Of a DNA stretch of 64,000 nt, positions 48,437-61,349 are shown piece after piece. The stretch spans positions 16,044,501 to 16,108,500 of the forward strand of contig NC_056538.1 of the NCBI RefSeq assembly GCF_910596095.1, written 5' to 3'. The position numbers and the translations under genes are program-made. Origin of the DNA: Thunnus maccoyii. Taxonomy: Eukaryota; Chordata; Actinopteri; Scombriformes; Scombridae. Position 1 is the first letter of the stretch. Each line of letters begins with the position of its first letter. The notes below the pieces were generated by a model, which had not been told where the DNA came from, made no database searches, and saw nothing but the letters and a program-made list of their open reading frames with translations.

Positions 48437-50744
48437 TTAAAGCAAGTGAAACCTCTTTCACAAATGGTTAACCTATCCTTGAATTTTTTTGCTGAATGTG
48501 CAACAATGTACTGAATCTCTTTTTTTTTCCTGCATGTTTTCTGCCTCCATACAGATCCTCGTCATCACTCTCCGTAAAATAGAAGTGCTGGATACAGCAG
48601 CTTGGAGAAATGACAGTAAAACTGGCCTGTCCTCCACAAAATAAACTGAGGGACTACACTGGGACACTGGACTGGTTCCGATCCACTTACCTGGATTATA
48701 ATTTCTAAAAAGTGTACATGAAGACGCACGTGTCGAGTTGACCATGTTCTACAGAACACAGAATAGGTTGGCATCAAGAATGACTCTCACCTGTTGAGAC
48801 CAAACTGTGTGATGACATGACTGGAGGATCTTTGCAGGATGAGAAGACAGATAAATGGGGAAAAGTAACAACATCCTATGATGGAAAATGTCCTACAAAG
48901 GTTATGTTTGGTTGCATCACACTCTCATTCAACAACCCTAATGATAATGGACAGTTTAAAGACCCCCTCCCTTTCCGTATGATATCCAGGGTGGCACTGA
49001 GTTAGATCTCTGCTGAGTTACTTTGATCACTTTGAAGAGAATAACAGGAGTTTCACCACTTAAGAGAGATTAATCTATAAACATATCTCTATCTGGCAGA
49101 GTAACATAGTAAAACAAAGTGTTGGATAGCTGAATCCAGCATATGAGTTATTAATCATTCTTATGTGGACAGTGAGGGACTGACTGAAACACAAGCTGTA
49201 AGGCAATATTTGTTTTTTTTCAACCATTAAATTAACTATTTTGTTTATTCATGAGACCATGTTTCAAATGTCATGACATGTTGAGGACTGGATGATGCAT
49301 GTACTTATATGAAGGTAAGCTGTGGTTAATCAGAGGCAACACTGTGACATCTAAAGCCAAAATGTACACACACTTAGAGACCATTAAACAGACACACACA
49401 GACATCAGACAAAGTTTGGTTGTCTGCAACAGAGAAATAAAAGAAAAAAAAAAAAATGGTTCTGTGTGCAAACTTTGGATTGACTGTAAAGGTCTACAGC
49501 ACCGAGCAGATGAACTACAAGGACACCAGGAACACAACTTAATGTTATGTGTTAACGTGCTGCCACTGTAGCATTATAGAGTCTCAGCAGTATGTGTACC
49601 TCACTTGACATGCATGGCTACCAACAGATTTCTCTCTTTACCCTCAACTGGGGTAAACTATATGCCTCGTCACAAATACTGTACAGCTCGGTCATTTGCA
49701 CTCAAATAACACAAAACACTGTACATGCTTATATTTATTAGTTAATAAAAGTGTCGGGGTTTAGCTTTAGATTTGATTTTAGACTTACGTAATATGTTTC
49801 TTTTTTCCTTCTATATCTTTTATTTTAGGTATACCTTTCTTTGTACAATTTAAATCCTGTCATGAATCAAATTTATTTGCCTTTAAAGGGAATTTTGTAA
49901 AGTTGGACCTTTCTACTGACTATGACTCAAACAGTACATTGAATCCTCTGTAATATAACTTCATTAAAATAATAAGAATGTGAGATTGTTGTCTGCCCCC
50001 TCAGGTTTGCTTATGGGTGCTCGCCACCTTCCATGTTTGAGTGAAATTGTGTCAATGCTATAATACTTCTGAATGTCACCAAGGTCAATATACTTAACTT
50101 ACCTTTAAAGATATGCTCTTACAAGCACAAGGAATTTAAATGTTAATGTCATTTATGTGTGTGCAATGTTACAGCCACTGAAAATGATGTTTTCTTACTT
50201 TCAGACACTTCATTGGTGCTCATTTTAGTTAATGTTTATGAACAGCTATTCTAGCCTTATTGAGTCTACTTGTCAAAAGATCATTACAAAAAAAAGATTA
50301 TTTGACCGTCTCAATTCAATGGATTCAACACTGTACAGTATTAACGATTCAGAATGGTGAATGCTTAATGATAATAATTGTAACACTATTAGGGATACAT
50401 TTATATAATTGGTCTGAAGGCTTTTACTATAAATTAATGAATGATGAATGAAGAGTTGGTTTTCATATCTACCAGTGAATGTGAGATGACAGGACTTCAT
50501 CCTGACCCCAACTTAATGTGAATTAATGATAATGTGGCTTCATCTTCATTCAGCTTATTCTGACTGAATAATGATCCCAGGCTGTTTTATTAATGATAGA
50601 GGAATGATGATAATAATGTAATAATCTCTAACATCAGTATTACATCTTAATCCAACATTAAAATACATTTACAGCTCCAAAACAGATTTTCTGATAAAGA
50701 AATTGTGTACTTTGAATTTTGTTATAACCAAGCACCAGCTACAT

Positions 50745-51005
50745 CGTCATTGCTTGAGGGTGAAGCCAATGCAGAGTCCCTTAAAGTGCAATGCCACCAA
50801 CGGCCGCTAGATGCTGACTCAAAAACATCCCTGGCTCCACTTGACTTCAATTCAAAAAGTGTCAACTTCTTTTTAGAAATAGAAAGCCAATCCTTTTTTC
50901 AACAAGTCATTACAGTGTCAATCACTAAATTCTGGCCCCTTGTCTGCCATGTGGGTATTGATCGACAGCTGTGATTGACAGTAAACTGGTGAACATGCCC
51001 TGAAA
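50745..51005. mobile_element. Common teleost repeat (ggccgctagatgctgactca type)
   Basis: The blocks ggccgctagatgctgactca, acttgacttcaattcaaaaa and gacagctgtgattgacag belong to a repeat found widely in fish genomes. Its open frame is not a gene. Confidence 0.5.
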
Positions 51006-51644
51006 GCATAATATTCTCTAAGACTTGTCAGTGATTTTGGAAAATGAGCTAATGATGTTGATGATTGGAAGATTTGACAACACACTTTGCTTTAGCCTTT
51101 TGCCAATAATTAGCATGTTCATCATCTGGTGTATGATTTCAGGTCAGTGACGTTCAAACTAACATGTAATAAAATGACACTGAATGTACTTCAGGGTCTC
51201 TGCAGCTGGAAAGATGAGATCTTCATATGATGGATCATGAAAGTTTCATTTTATCTTAATGGACTGTTGCCTCTCTTTAAAAATAACACTACTGTAGATA
51301 TTAATCTAATAACTTTAGAGGATGCACTGAATTAATTATTTGTACTAATTCATGACATTGAATTCTTCAGACTGCAGTTGTGGTGGAGAATAAATCTTTG
51401 CTTGCTTTCTTTCTTTGCTTATCAATGTCAAAAGGAATCTACTGATACTGATCAGACACTCCTCCCTCTCTCACTTTCTTCCTTTTGCCTATTTCTTTGT
51501 CAGAATGGCAAAAACTAATGACAATAAACAGTTCTGGCTGTGTTTAATAGACTAAACATGCATTTGTGTACCCTTAATTTGAGTTTCTCTCTCTTTTTTC
51601 TCCATATGAGCTTTACAAAGCATTGTATAAGCAAGTGATACATA

Positions 51645-51646
<2 letters not shown>

Positions 51647-51677
<31 letters not shown>
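51647..51677. repeat. (TG)n microsatellite
   Basis: About 15 TG units. Confidence 0.95.
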
Positions 51678-51679
<2 letters not shown>

Positions 51680-51879
51680 GGGTGTAAGCACTTCAGGCTA
51701 TCCCAGACACTCCATCTGTAGTCCTGCCAGGCACGGCTGTCTTTCGGGAGATGAGGGATCCTCAAACACACACAGATGAATGCATGCGGGCAAACACATG
51801 TAGAGCTAACAGTGCCAAAGACACATACAAGGAATATCCCAACATCTTATATAACACATTATTCTTCATGTGATTCAGG

Positions 51880-52071
51880 TTTTTTTTTTTTTTTTTTAAT
51901 ATTTTAAATAATCATAATCACTGCTTCCAAAAGACAAATCTTTTGCTTTTACTCTAATTTTTTTTAACTTTTGTTACATTTAATTGTCACATTAGTTAAT
52001 GAAATTATTACAATTTACATTATTATATGACAATTAATTCATATTTTGATTTTTTTTTTTTTTTTTTTTTT
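51880..52071. repeat. Poly-T runs
   Basis: T18 at 51880-51897 and T22 at 52050-52071 border AT-rich sequence. They could be the A-tails of minus-strand retroposons, but no body was recognised. Confidence 0.7.
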
Positions 52072-52159
52072 ACTGAAATGTATTATTTACTGGGAGAGGT
52101 GACACCAGTAAGAAATTAAAGGAAAAAGTAGTTGAGCATTTAACATGACCAATGTCAGA

Positions 52160-52587
52160 AAGGAGAAGAACAAGAACTTTTTATATCTTGTTACTGTTGA
52201 CCCTGACCAGAGGATCACAATCTTCACATTACCCAAATATGGCAACATCCAAGATATCTCTTGGCATTAAAGTACAACAATGTGATGGCCTACATTCAAG
52301 GTTGCAAAGGCACAGATCTCCAAGAAAAACCAGGGCACTTCATCTGCTACAAGGAAAAAAACACAAAGCACTTTCTTCTTCCCATTTTTCCTCTGTAGAG
52401 AGCCCCCTCCAATAAGCAGCGATCACTCCAGCCAAGCACAGTCCAGTCCAGATACCTCTTTAGTGATTCCAGTAATGCTGAGGATGACCATAGAAAGAGG
52501 AAATCCTGATCTGAAGAGTGCAAGTAAAACAAAACTACAAACTCTTTTGATCCAGACTCTTTTTGACCACCTCAGTAAGAAAACAAC
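52160..52587 (+). pseudogene. Degraded exons of a multicopy fish gene (PB1-like/SAMD3-like family suspected)
   Basis: A first segment (from about 52188) reads LVTVDPDQRITIFTLPKYGN before a stop, resembling the N-terminal beta strands of PB1-like domains in multicopy teleost 'SAMD3-like' proteins. A second segment, about 52401-52587, follows a strong polypyrimidine tract and CTGTAG acceptor. It reads Ser-rich SSDHSSQAQSSPDTSLVIPV, then RMTIERGNPDLKSASKTKLQ, and ends at a GTAAGT donor. The layout of acceptor, open frame and donor is exon-like. No downstream exons were found. The family call is from memory of the pattern and uncertain; a transposon-linked gene fragment is the likeliest reading. 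Confidence 0.35.
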
Positions 52588-52905
52588 GTAAGTGCTTTTT
52601 AGATGGGCCAGTGTAGCAAATGTAATCGTTACTATATTGTAGTATACTAGGGTCAGAATTCAGCTCGGTCTGGTGCTGATGCAGATAGGAGGTTTTGTGC
52701 CTCATCATGTTCCCAGCGAACCTGATAGGAGGTTTTCGCCAGGTGACTTTTCTGTCACAACGAAGGGCGGGATTATCTTGCAGACAGACATAGACATAGA
52801 ACCACTTTTGGGTACTATTTTATAATTTTTTTTAGTGTGTACCACATATCAGCGATAGCACATACTGTATCAATCCAGGTCATTTGCCTCTTTGGCAGTA
52901 CATTT

Positions 52906-53338
52906 AAAGGAAAAGTATATCCAGTATTTTTCAACCTGGACCCTATTTTCCCATCTTTTTGGGTCTACGTGGCTAATGGCAACAAACATTTTTGGAATTG
53001 TTTCAGTATTGAGCGAAAGTGCTTTGGCTGGCAGCTGTGAAACGGGCTTCTCTTTCATAATGCTGCAACAGGCGGCTAGTTCCTGTTTTTACTTTTGTTG
53101 TCAGACACCTATAATAACAATCTGAGCTTGTCAGTGGCAAAAACAAGCACTTTTAATGGACGTATTTTGATGGGTGTAGATGCCCCAAAAGATTACATTG
53201 CGGCCCGTTTCATGACTGCCGGCTGAGGTGCTCTTGCTCAATACTGGACCAATTCCAAAGATTTTTGTCCCCATAAGTCACTTAAACACAAAAAATGGGA
53301 AAATAGATTCCAGGTTGAAAAATACCGGAATTCCCTTT
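52906..53338. mobile_element. MITE with about 95-bp terminal inverted repeats
   Basis: The left end (aaaggaaaagtat...cagtatttttcaacctggac...ttttcccatcttttt...ttttggaattg) is mirrored at the right end (caattccaaagatttttgtc...aaaaaatgggaaaatag...ccaggttgaaaaatac...cccttt). The arms agree over roughly 95 bp. The interior includes gcttgtcagtggcaaaaaca. This is a familiar teleost non-autonomous transposon, with no coding capacity. Confidence 0.85.
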
Positions 53339-53701
53339 AAGCGAGCATTTGGGGTCAGGCCAGGAAAGAAAAGGACAAAGGGATCAACGAATGATAAACA
53401 CAGACAATGAAGGATGATACAAACAATTTCCACAATCAGATTGTTGCAGTAAAATGTTTTTTTCACGATCTGAGAGCAGTCTGACCTGACACACTAATCT
53501 GTTAGATAAACAAGATGTTACCCAAGAGTCCTTGTACAGAATTAAGACACATATTATAATTTACTTCTCTGTCTGCCAGATTTTGTGGAAAATATCACAG
53601 GAGAAACTTCCAGTTGAAAAGCTTTCTGTACTTTGAAGCCAAAACAATAAGCAGAAGACTTAAACTGTTACATAAATTCTTGTCCAGTAATGTGTGCAGT
53701 G

Positions 53702-53735
53702 AAAAAAAAAAAAAAAAAATAAATAAATAAATAAA
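53702..53735. repeat. Poly-A with (AAAT)n
   Basis: About 18 A residues followed by four or five AAAT units. It underlies the low-complexity minus-strand frames here. Confidence 0.9.
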
Positions 53736-55156
53736 TATATATTTAAACATATGTAGGACTTTTCTTGACTCCTCCACTGAAATATGGCTATTTTTAGAGT
53801 ACAAGAGGTCTGGTGCAAGAATTCTGTGCCCCGTATGATGTCTTTGCCTTTCTTTCTGTTGGTCTCTGACACATAAACACACACGTGAAAATGTTTTTAG
53901 TGAATAGCTGCACCACTCAGGCAAAAAGATGTCTATATATGGTGTGAGAAGGGCAGAGGAAAACAATGATGTAAACTTGGCTCTCTGGGTCTTAATTTTT
54001 CTTGGCAAACTGGCACTTCACTTTTACCTTCACAGGTCACTGTCACTCTAACAGAGAAGTAAGTTGCAGTCAGTAAGTCTGTGCACTTAGTTTTCACAAT
54101 TAGAACATGATGTACAGTTAGGTGCATCTACACACACAATGTGCAAGCAAAAGAGTTGAGATGATCAGACTTGTTGGTAAAACAGAAGTCATAACATGGT
54201 CAGATTCACAATTTATTATTCAAATTTACTGCCAACTTCAGCAGCATGTTGCAGCAATAGTGTCTGTGTTGTTCAGTTAGTCATCTTAAGAATTATGTTC
54301 TCAACGATCCTGCAGCATGTAATTTATGATCAGTGCCAGCACAGGATGTAGTCTGTGGTCACTCATGTAGTGAGGCACATCATGGGTTTGTAATTCGTCT
54401 GACTTCCTTGCTAGAAACCAGAGCTAGCATCTTTTCTCAGATTGACAATGATGCCTTTTATTTAAAAAACACAATCATTAAAGTCATTTTTGTTGCCTAA
54501 TCTTAACAATTCTTTAACCTTACTGTAGCTGCCATGTGTAGATATTTTACATGGAAACATTTGGTTAAATGCTCAAAATTAGGGTTAGGGTTTTGCAAAA
54601 TTGTCCAATATCAACATTTTATCTGGTGATGTTTCACCATGTCATCTATTAAAATGCAATGAAAAGCTTTTCCTTTGTTTAAAATAGTTAAAATAGTTCA
54701 AATTTACCACAATATCAAGCACTGAGTAAATTGCTTTTTATCTGATAGGGCTATGTTAGTGGAATAGCTCCTAATTCTGCAACATACTGGTTTTTGGTTA
54801 GACTTTTAACTTGAGAAAAAAAAAAAAATACAATTGAATATAGATTTTATAGTTTTTATATGATTTACTCTTGAGAGGTTATGAAAGACTGCAGACAAAT
54901 TACTGAACTACAACAAGAATATTGTAACAATTGAGTGTGTGTATGTGTGTGTGCGTGTATGTGTTTGTGCTCCACTGTCCTTAAGGTGAACTCAGTGTCA
55001 GAGAATGACCACAAGATTTACAGCAATGACTACTCACTGAAAGTGTGTGTGTGCATATTTGTTAGAGAATAGAACAAAGATAGAGACACACAGTCTGAGA
55101 GTCAATGTGCTTGGTTGCTTTTGATAGGACAGCTGTGTTTGTGTATGTGTGTGTGC

Positions 55157-55159
<3 letters not shown>

Positions 55160-55217
<58 letters not shown>
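55160..55217. repeat. (GT)n microsatellite
   Basis: About 28 GT units preceded by imperfect GT-rich sequence. Confidence 0.95.
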
Positions 55218-55218
<1 letters not shown>

Positions 55219-56369
55219 CTTTTCCATTGAAAAATGACTCACCGGTTCAGTCATTCTAAAGATTAGGACATTTTACAAGCTGAGTAAACACCGTCTGCAG
55301 AAAATGTTTTTTAGTTGTTACGTGGCACAAGTCTGATCTTGTCTTTGCAGCTTTAATCTTCTCATGCTGGCTGTAGAACTGTATACTTTCATTTTCCAAT
55401 GTAATCAGCAAAAAAAAAGAAAAGAAAAGAAAGAGCCTGAAAAGATTTCTGGCATCAGGTGTTACAAATTTTGATTCGTCTACAGTCACACAATTTTCTT
55501 CCTGATTAACCAAGATGCCACTGAAGACGTCATTAATTGAACATTTCCTGTCACAATTATTTGAGAAAATCCCACATAAAGTGGATTTATCAACAATAAA
55601 AAACATTAATCTGAAGAGATCATGACAAAAGTTTTAATAAAGAAAACTGCTGACTTGATGTTTTTGGTGCATTTATTTACCATCCTATTAGATTGCCCAG
55701 ACCAAATCTAATTAATTTAGTAATATATATTTACCTCAAGTTAGGTTGGTGAGTGTTTAGGCAGAGAAAGTTGGTAACATACAGTACTATTTGTAGTTGT
55801 AGTATACATCTGATTTATACATATTCGTTTGTCTACAGCTCAGTTAGACTTTTTAATCTATAAGAATAGTTGTGTTTGTGTGTGTGTGTGTGAAGTTACA
55901 TAACATGATAAAATGCACATCTATCCATTGAATCCAGTGAGCGTCTGGCTGTAGATTATGTTTCTATATGTGATAAAGTGTCTGACAGTCAGCAAGCCAG
56001 ATGGGAGTCACTCTTTGATTTGAAAGGTGGCTAGGCAATAATGAGACACAGATGGCAGCGGTATGTCTATACACACACTCTCATAACACAAACCACATGC
56101 ACATACACACACTGTTTGTCCTATGGTCTGCTCAATAGACTGCAACATTTCATCAGCATTTTGAAAAAAAATACTGACGATACATAGAAATACCTGTTGT
56201 TACAAGGGCATGAATACAACTTCATTGCATTCATATATCATATCCAAATCAGTCGAAATAAAGCACAAATCACATTATCAGTAACATATCAAGTGAACCA
56301 GATTAATAAATGGCCATTTGATTGTGTCTGTTGATATTATCTTTTAAAAGTATTTTCTTATTAAAATGT

Positions 56370-56830
56370 ACAATAACAGATTTTTTGGCCACTTGGGGGC
56401 AGCAGAAAAAAATCTGTAAACACAATTTAAACCTATTACCATGCTTTAAGTTGATATGGCAAACAATATTGACTCTCTTTTTAGCTCTGTTTTAGTCTCT
56501 ACCAACTCCTAAATCAAATGTCTTGTCGCTAACTTGGTCTGGGCTGGGCTGGTAGTATGCAGTTTGTTTTAAGAGCTTCTCTGCTCAACATGGCTGCCTG
56601 CTGCCGCAGAAAACGATGATGAGAGCAATGAGAGTCAATCAAAACAGTAAAGTTGTGGAGCTGCAAAACCAAAACAACAAGCTGAAAGACACTAAAACAA
56701 GATTAGCAAAACTGCAGAGTTGAGAGATAATTCTCTGTGGGTTCATCACTACAACCAACTACTTTCACATAAAAGTAGTCATTTGATCCGTTGTAAAAAT
56801 ATTGTTTATAGCCGCTTTAATGATAATATC
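56370..56830. mobile_element. Non-autonomous fish repeat, copy 2
   Basis: Shares TTTTTGGCCACTTGGGGGC, GATAATTCTCTGTGGGTTCA, GTAAAAATATTG and a terminal GCCGCTTTAAT with copy 1 at 18.3-19.1 kb. The left end forms a small hairpin, cagatttttt...aaaaaatctg (56374-56416). Confidence 0.55.
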
Positions 56831-57074
56831 TAATAATTCAGCTTAACAAAAACTGCAGAACAGCACATCATCATGTACAATATTTTAAGTTATTTGGTAG
56901 ACTGGTTTCTGTGCTGGTTCAAGAGGAAAATAATGCAGCCGCAAATACTTTAAGCAGTGTAATAAGATGCAAATGTTGGTTAGCTCTATTCTTTAACGTA
57001 AGATTTGAAATTGTGCCTGGAGAATCCATTGGTCTCTACTTCCAGCACACGTCCGGATCCATCCGACCACACAA

Positions 57075-57078
<4 letters not shown>

Positions 57079-57109
<31 letters not shown>
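57079..57109. repeat. (AC)n microsatellite
   Basis: About 15 AC units; it explains the Cys/Val-rich minus-strand frames. Confidence 0.95.
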
Positions 57110-57114
<5 letters not shown>

Positions 57115-57119
57115 AGTGT

Positions 57120-58298
57120 GAGTGAGTCCGTCTGGAAACGGTAGAGACGGAGAGGAGGTCTGGGAATGCCGAAGGGGGGAGAGACGGGGAGGAGAGGTGG
57201 AAAGTTGCAACTTCAAGGCAATATAGACCACATGCTATGGAAAGGAATGCATGCGTATTTGTAGGAGAGTGGAAGAGCAAATGAAAAAGAAGAGAGGAGG
57301 AGAGAGTAGGAGGTGGAGGAGGGAGGGATCTAAGCGAAGGTTGCAGCGTGGCTCTGTGTCTGAATGAAAGAAGCTCTCTCTCTCTCTCTCCACTACTGTC
57401 TGTATGTATGGCTTCTGTCCGCTGCACTAAATGAGCACATGTCCAGAGCAAACACAACGAGACTCTCCAAGTGACTTCAAGCTGGAAGTAAACATTAGGA
57501 GAAACTTCGGCTAAAGCTGCAACTCTCATTCTTTCATCTTTTTTTTTTTTTTTTGAGGGTTTGTACTGCTTTCTAAGAAGCTGGATCACTTCTTAGAAAT
57601 GTGGCTGCTTTTGTGAGGATTGCTCAGCATCCCAGCAAAGAATGTGTTTTTCAGAAATTGTCATGTGATGGACATTGAGCTCTATTATTTGGAAGATTTT
57701 TGGAAACGTTAAAGAACTCATATTGTGATCTACAGGTGATTCTCTGTAAACCTGAGTAACATAGACTGAAACTCTTCACCTCAACAGGAATTTGGGACAC
57801 TGATTCTGCCAATTTCCACACACCTCTTGGACATCAGCACTGCACCACCAGAAGAATTCACTGGACCTGGATCAGTTTAAACTTATTTTACCTTATTTAC
57901 ACACATCACAAGAGCAGCTTGTCATATAAGTGTGATGTGTGGGTTGGTAATTTAACCAGAGCAACCCTGAGTGCACCGTAGGCCAACTTGCAGGCAGGTG
58001 TGATTCTGGCTCAGTGTGTTTGATACACACATTCACATAAATACACACACATATATATGATTGTCTGAAACAGCAGAGATCAAATGGGGACATTCAAATC
58101 TCATGGAATCTAACTTTGTGTCTCATGCCTGAGCTGGACAGATGCTTGTAGAGGTGTAACATGTACATTTATCTCTTCTCATACATTTGTGGTTTTTATT
58201 ACCACCTACCTTGACATATCACATACATTGATTTATTGCATTACAAGGAGTGGTGCCAAACTACCCTGAACTCAAAGATAAAAGCTTTAACCTAAAAC
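57120..58298 (+). promoter_or_regulatory. hhipl1: Probable 5' region of hhipl1
   Basis: Purine-rich sequence (ggaggaggagagg-type) to about 57330, a short CT tract at 57370-57392, then unique sequence leading to the hhipl1 start. An acceptor-like ...attacaag|gag near 58249 could mark an exon boundary after a non-coding first exon. No TATA box or transcription start can be asserted. Confidence 0.25.
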
Positions 58299-58610
58299 AT
58301 GACCCTACAAACCTGCACTTTGGTCCCCCGTCACATCTTGGAGCACTCCTTCCCCCCTCACTTCCTCCTCCCCGTCCTGCTCTTGCTCCTCCAAGCCTGG
58401 CGGGGGAGCTGTCACCCCCAGTGTTTGGACTACAAGCCTCCATTTGAGCCCCGACAGCCACTGGTCTTCTGTAAGGAGTACAATAAGTTTGGATGCTGTG
58501 ATTTGGAAAAAGATGAAGAGATATCAGCAAGGTTTTACACCATCATGGAAAACTTTGACCATTCAGGGTATGTGACCTGTGGCAAGTTCATACGCAGCAT
58601 CCTTTGCCAG
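58299..58610 (+). CDS. hhipl1: HHIP-like protein 1, first coding exon (3' partial)
   Basis: The exon gives 104 residues and ends in phase 0 at CAG|GTAAGA. ATG 58299 is the first start after an in-frame TAA at 58293-58295. Residues 1-20 form a long n-region, 21-32 a Leu-rich hydrophobic core (HFLLPVLLLLLQ), and a signal cleavage is likely near SC|HPQ. The mature start, HPQCLDYKPPFEPRQPL, followed by FGCCDLEKDEEIS and the end SILCQ, matches the folate-receptor-like cysteine-rich domain that opens HHIP family proteins. HPQCLD and nearby C14orf132 favour HHIPL1 over HHIPL2 or HHIP. The family is secreted, with a beta-propeller domain after this part and, in HHIPL1, an SRCR domain. No second exon appears before the window ends. 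Confidence 0.85.
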
Positions 58611-60910
58611 GTAAGAGAAACACTTAACTAACAGTGGGAATATTGAAGGGACTCTTTGTTATTAATTGCATTTATTTAAGTGACCCTCCCAGGCTTAATA
58701 AAGCAAAACGGAAATCAAATCAGCATTGCCAGCTGGAAACAGTCCCAGATTTCTTGAGACTAAATCTGTCTCCCACATAAACTGTAAACTTGGCTGACTG
58801 CAGATGTTTGCTGACTCAACTAGGAAACCTGGCTTTGTTATTCACTGTTAGTACATCAACACATTTACAGTGTGCCCATTTCCAGCAATTTGTATGGATT
58901 CCACAGCATTTATTCCATGTCTTTATTTTGTCAGGTAATATCAATGCCTTTTATATATCACTGGGCACAAAATAACCACCGTTTCTGTCTAATTCCAAAT
59001 TAAACTCTGTTGTGGTTCGCATATGAGTAAAAAAACCTAACCTGAACAAATTACAGCAACCAACAAAACATGTGGTTTAATGGAAGACATCTGCTAGACA
59101 GCAGTTACTCCTGCTTGCTTATGTGTTTTTGATGAGCTGAACATGTAATTGGGCTGTGTTAACCTAACAAGGCAAATGATACGTGGTAGTTAAGTAAAGT
59201 ATGTTTGGAATAAAGAACATGAACTGACAATTTCATAAGAACATTGAGACCAAATCCAGAAGAAACCTTTTGGGCCAAAACTCTTGCAATGAATTTTTGA
59301 CACAAAATGTCACAGAATACTAAATTATTGACTTGAAAAGGTCAAACAAAGACTTGACTTGGCTCATGCATGAAACATTAACAGTAAATTCACACAGAGT
59401 AAACTATGCTTCATCCCTCCCAGATTCCCTTGAAGCTTTTGTTCTGTGTCATGTCTCAAATGAGACAGACATGAGTTAGCTGAACACTACTACTTTTACC
59501 ACTACATGGCAAAAGATTGCAGCACAATTTATTAACACATTTTCTCCTTCATTTTTGGTGACCCCACAGAATACATCATATGAAGATTAGAAAGAATTTG
59601 AATGTTTTGGACATTTGCTATTAAGTGTATTGACCTTAATCCTAATTTGTGGATGGGAAAACTCAATGACTGCAGACATATGGTGAGTAGATAACACAAA
59701 ATTGTGCAAGGAATTATCCCTGAGTTCATGAAAAAGTAAGAGCTTCTCAAAGACACAAGAAGATAATAAAACTTAATTTAGATTTATAATGCTTGTATTT
59801 CTTTTAAAAATGACTCATACTGCATTGGTCTGACAAAACATTTTAAAATGTAATGCATTCTCCTAATTTTATCAGTGATAAGATACAATAGATTCACAAG
59901 TGCTGCAATTTCCTTAAAGTGGGATTGTGATCTTAAATGTTGAGGAATAACAATTCTGTTTATTTTAGTGTTGCTGCATTTTAGTTTCTTTCCTGAGCTC
60001 TCTAATCTTAGACAGATCCCAAAGCTGAACTCCCTTTACTGGCAGAGTGAGCCCTAAAGCCAGCCCACTCTCTTGAACCCTTGAGTGATTGCATAATTAA
60101 GTGCTGACTTTGCAACTCAGTCACTGACTACGTGCTGAACTTCAGTGAAAATTGAATGATGCAGTAGATGCCACACAAATTTAGCCTGGCCTGTATCCTT
60201 CAGATAAAATCTCAATTCTACACAAACCAAAATAACTTGTTCTTATAAAAAACACTTTCATCTTCGAGATAAACGCCAAAACAGTGAAGAAAACAAACTG
60301 CAGACAGTTTAATATGTCTTAAACTGTTAAGAGAGTGACAAATCCACTGACTCCAAAAATATAGGTTTCCATAATTACAGTTCTACAGCCGCTCTTTCCA
60401 AACATGGCAGGCTGTGTCACGTACAATTTAAAACAGTTGGTCTAGCTCGAGTAAGATGAGCCTGAGCTCAGAAGAATGTGAATATGTAAAAGTAAGAGAA
60501 AGGTTTATTTTTTATCTTACATACAGAGCTATTTAGAGTTAACAAGATCCTTTAGAGAAACAGTGTAAAATAAAGAGCTATTTTTCCACACATATACTTT
60601 GATTAATTTCTTGAAGATTCATGTCTGAAGCCCTTTGTTCAGATTTTTTTTTTTTTAAATCTAATTCCTTTTTAGAGCTATTAAAGAAGACCCACTCTGT
60701 GGTTGTTAGCTCCCATGTTGATGGTTTGAGATAAAAGAGGTTTTGGAGGTGGTCAAGTTACCCCACTGCCAAGGTACTTATCCTAGGTAAACCCATCACA
60801 CTGAGGCTCTCTGTTCCAGCACTGCTGGAGCTTCCTGGCACTGATATCAGTGAGACATGGAAGAGAGAGACAGAGAGACAGACACATAGATAGATAGAGA
60901 GATAGAGAGA

Positions 60911-60923
60911 GTGTGTGAGTGTG

Positions 60924-60984
<61 letters not shown>
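60911..60984. repeat. (GT)n microsatellite flanked by GA-rich DNA
   Basis: About 74 bp of GT units, imperfect at the left, between purine-rich GATA/GAGA stretches. Confidence 0.95.
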
Positions 60985-60986
<2 letters not shown>

Positions 60987-61349
60987 GAGAGAGAGGAGAG
61001 AGATTGCCATCATCCCCGAACTTAACTGACAAAACAAACAATCATTTCCTCCACTGGCCGGGGGACAGGATATATCAAGTTCCTGCTGGAGAGGGACAGA
61101 GAGAGGTAGAGAGAAGGAAAAGTAAGAGATTGTGAGAAAAAGAGGCGCATAAAAGCAGTGAAAAAAATAAATATATTGTCAAGCAGTGATGAAAAATGTA
61201 TGTAAAGAGTGAGAAAATCAGGAAGAGAAACCAATGTAAACTTAAAAAAGTCAGACAAAGAGACAGACGGGAGGTTTAAGGGCCTTAAGTTGATAAATTG
61301 AATTGTCTTTTTCATCTACATAAAGTATGACAATGTGTGTGTCATAGTT

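Larger units (their letters stand above)
41753..52150. other. Gene-poor DNA downstream of the c14orf132 homologue
   Basis: The first part is presumably its 3' UTR; no consensus AATAAA was noticed in the first few hundred bases. The rest holds repeats and short spurious frames. The purine-rich stretch at 45.8-46.2 kb is low-complexity. No gene is recognised. Confidence 0.5.
53339..57000. other. Intergenic DNA upstream of hhipl1
   Basis: No gene recognised. Contents are an A-run with AAAT units (53702-53735), a long GT tract (55160-55217), and the second copy of the 18.3-kb repeat (56370-56830). Confidence 0.5.

Noticed and set aside
48218..48514. Frames over the (AC)38 tract, and the tract as a possible CRISPR-like array
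   Set aside because: A simple dinucleotide repeat without spacers; open frames are Thr/His or Cys/Val artefacts.
53595..54008. Minus-strand 137-residue open frame
   Set aside because: Runs through a poly-A/AAAT tract giving Phe and Ile/Tyr runs; no family resemblance.
56993..57589. Minus-strand 198-residue open frame
   Set aside because: It consists of a translated CT-rich stretch and (AC)n microsatellite; low complexity, no domain, and it overlaps the presumed hhipl1 5' region on the other strand.
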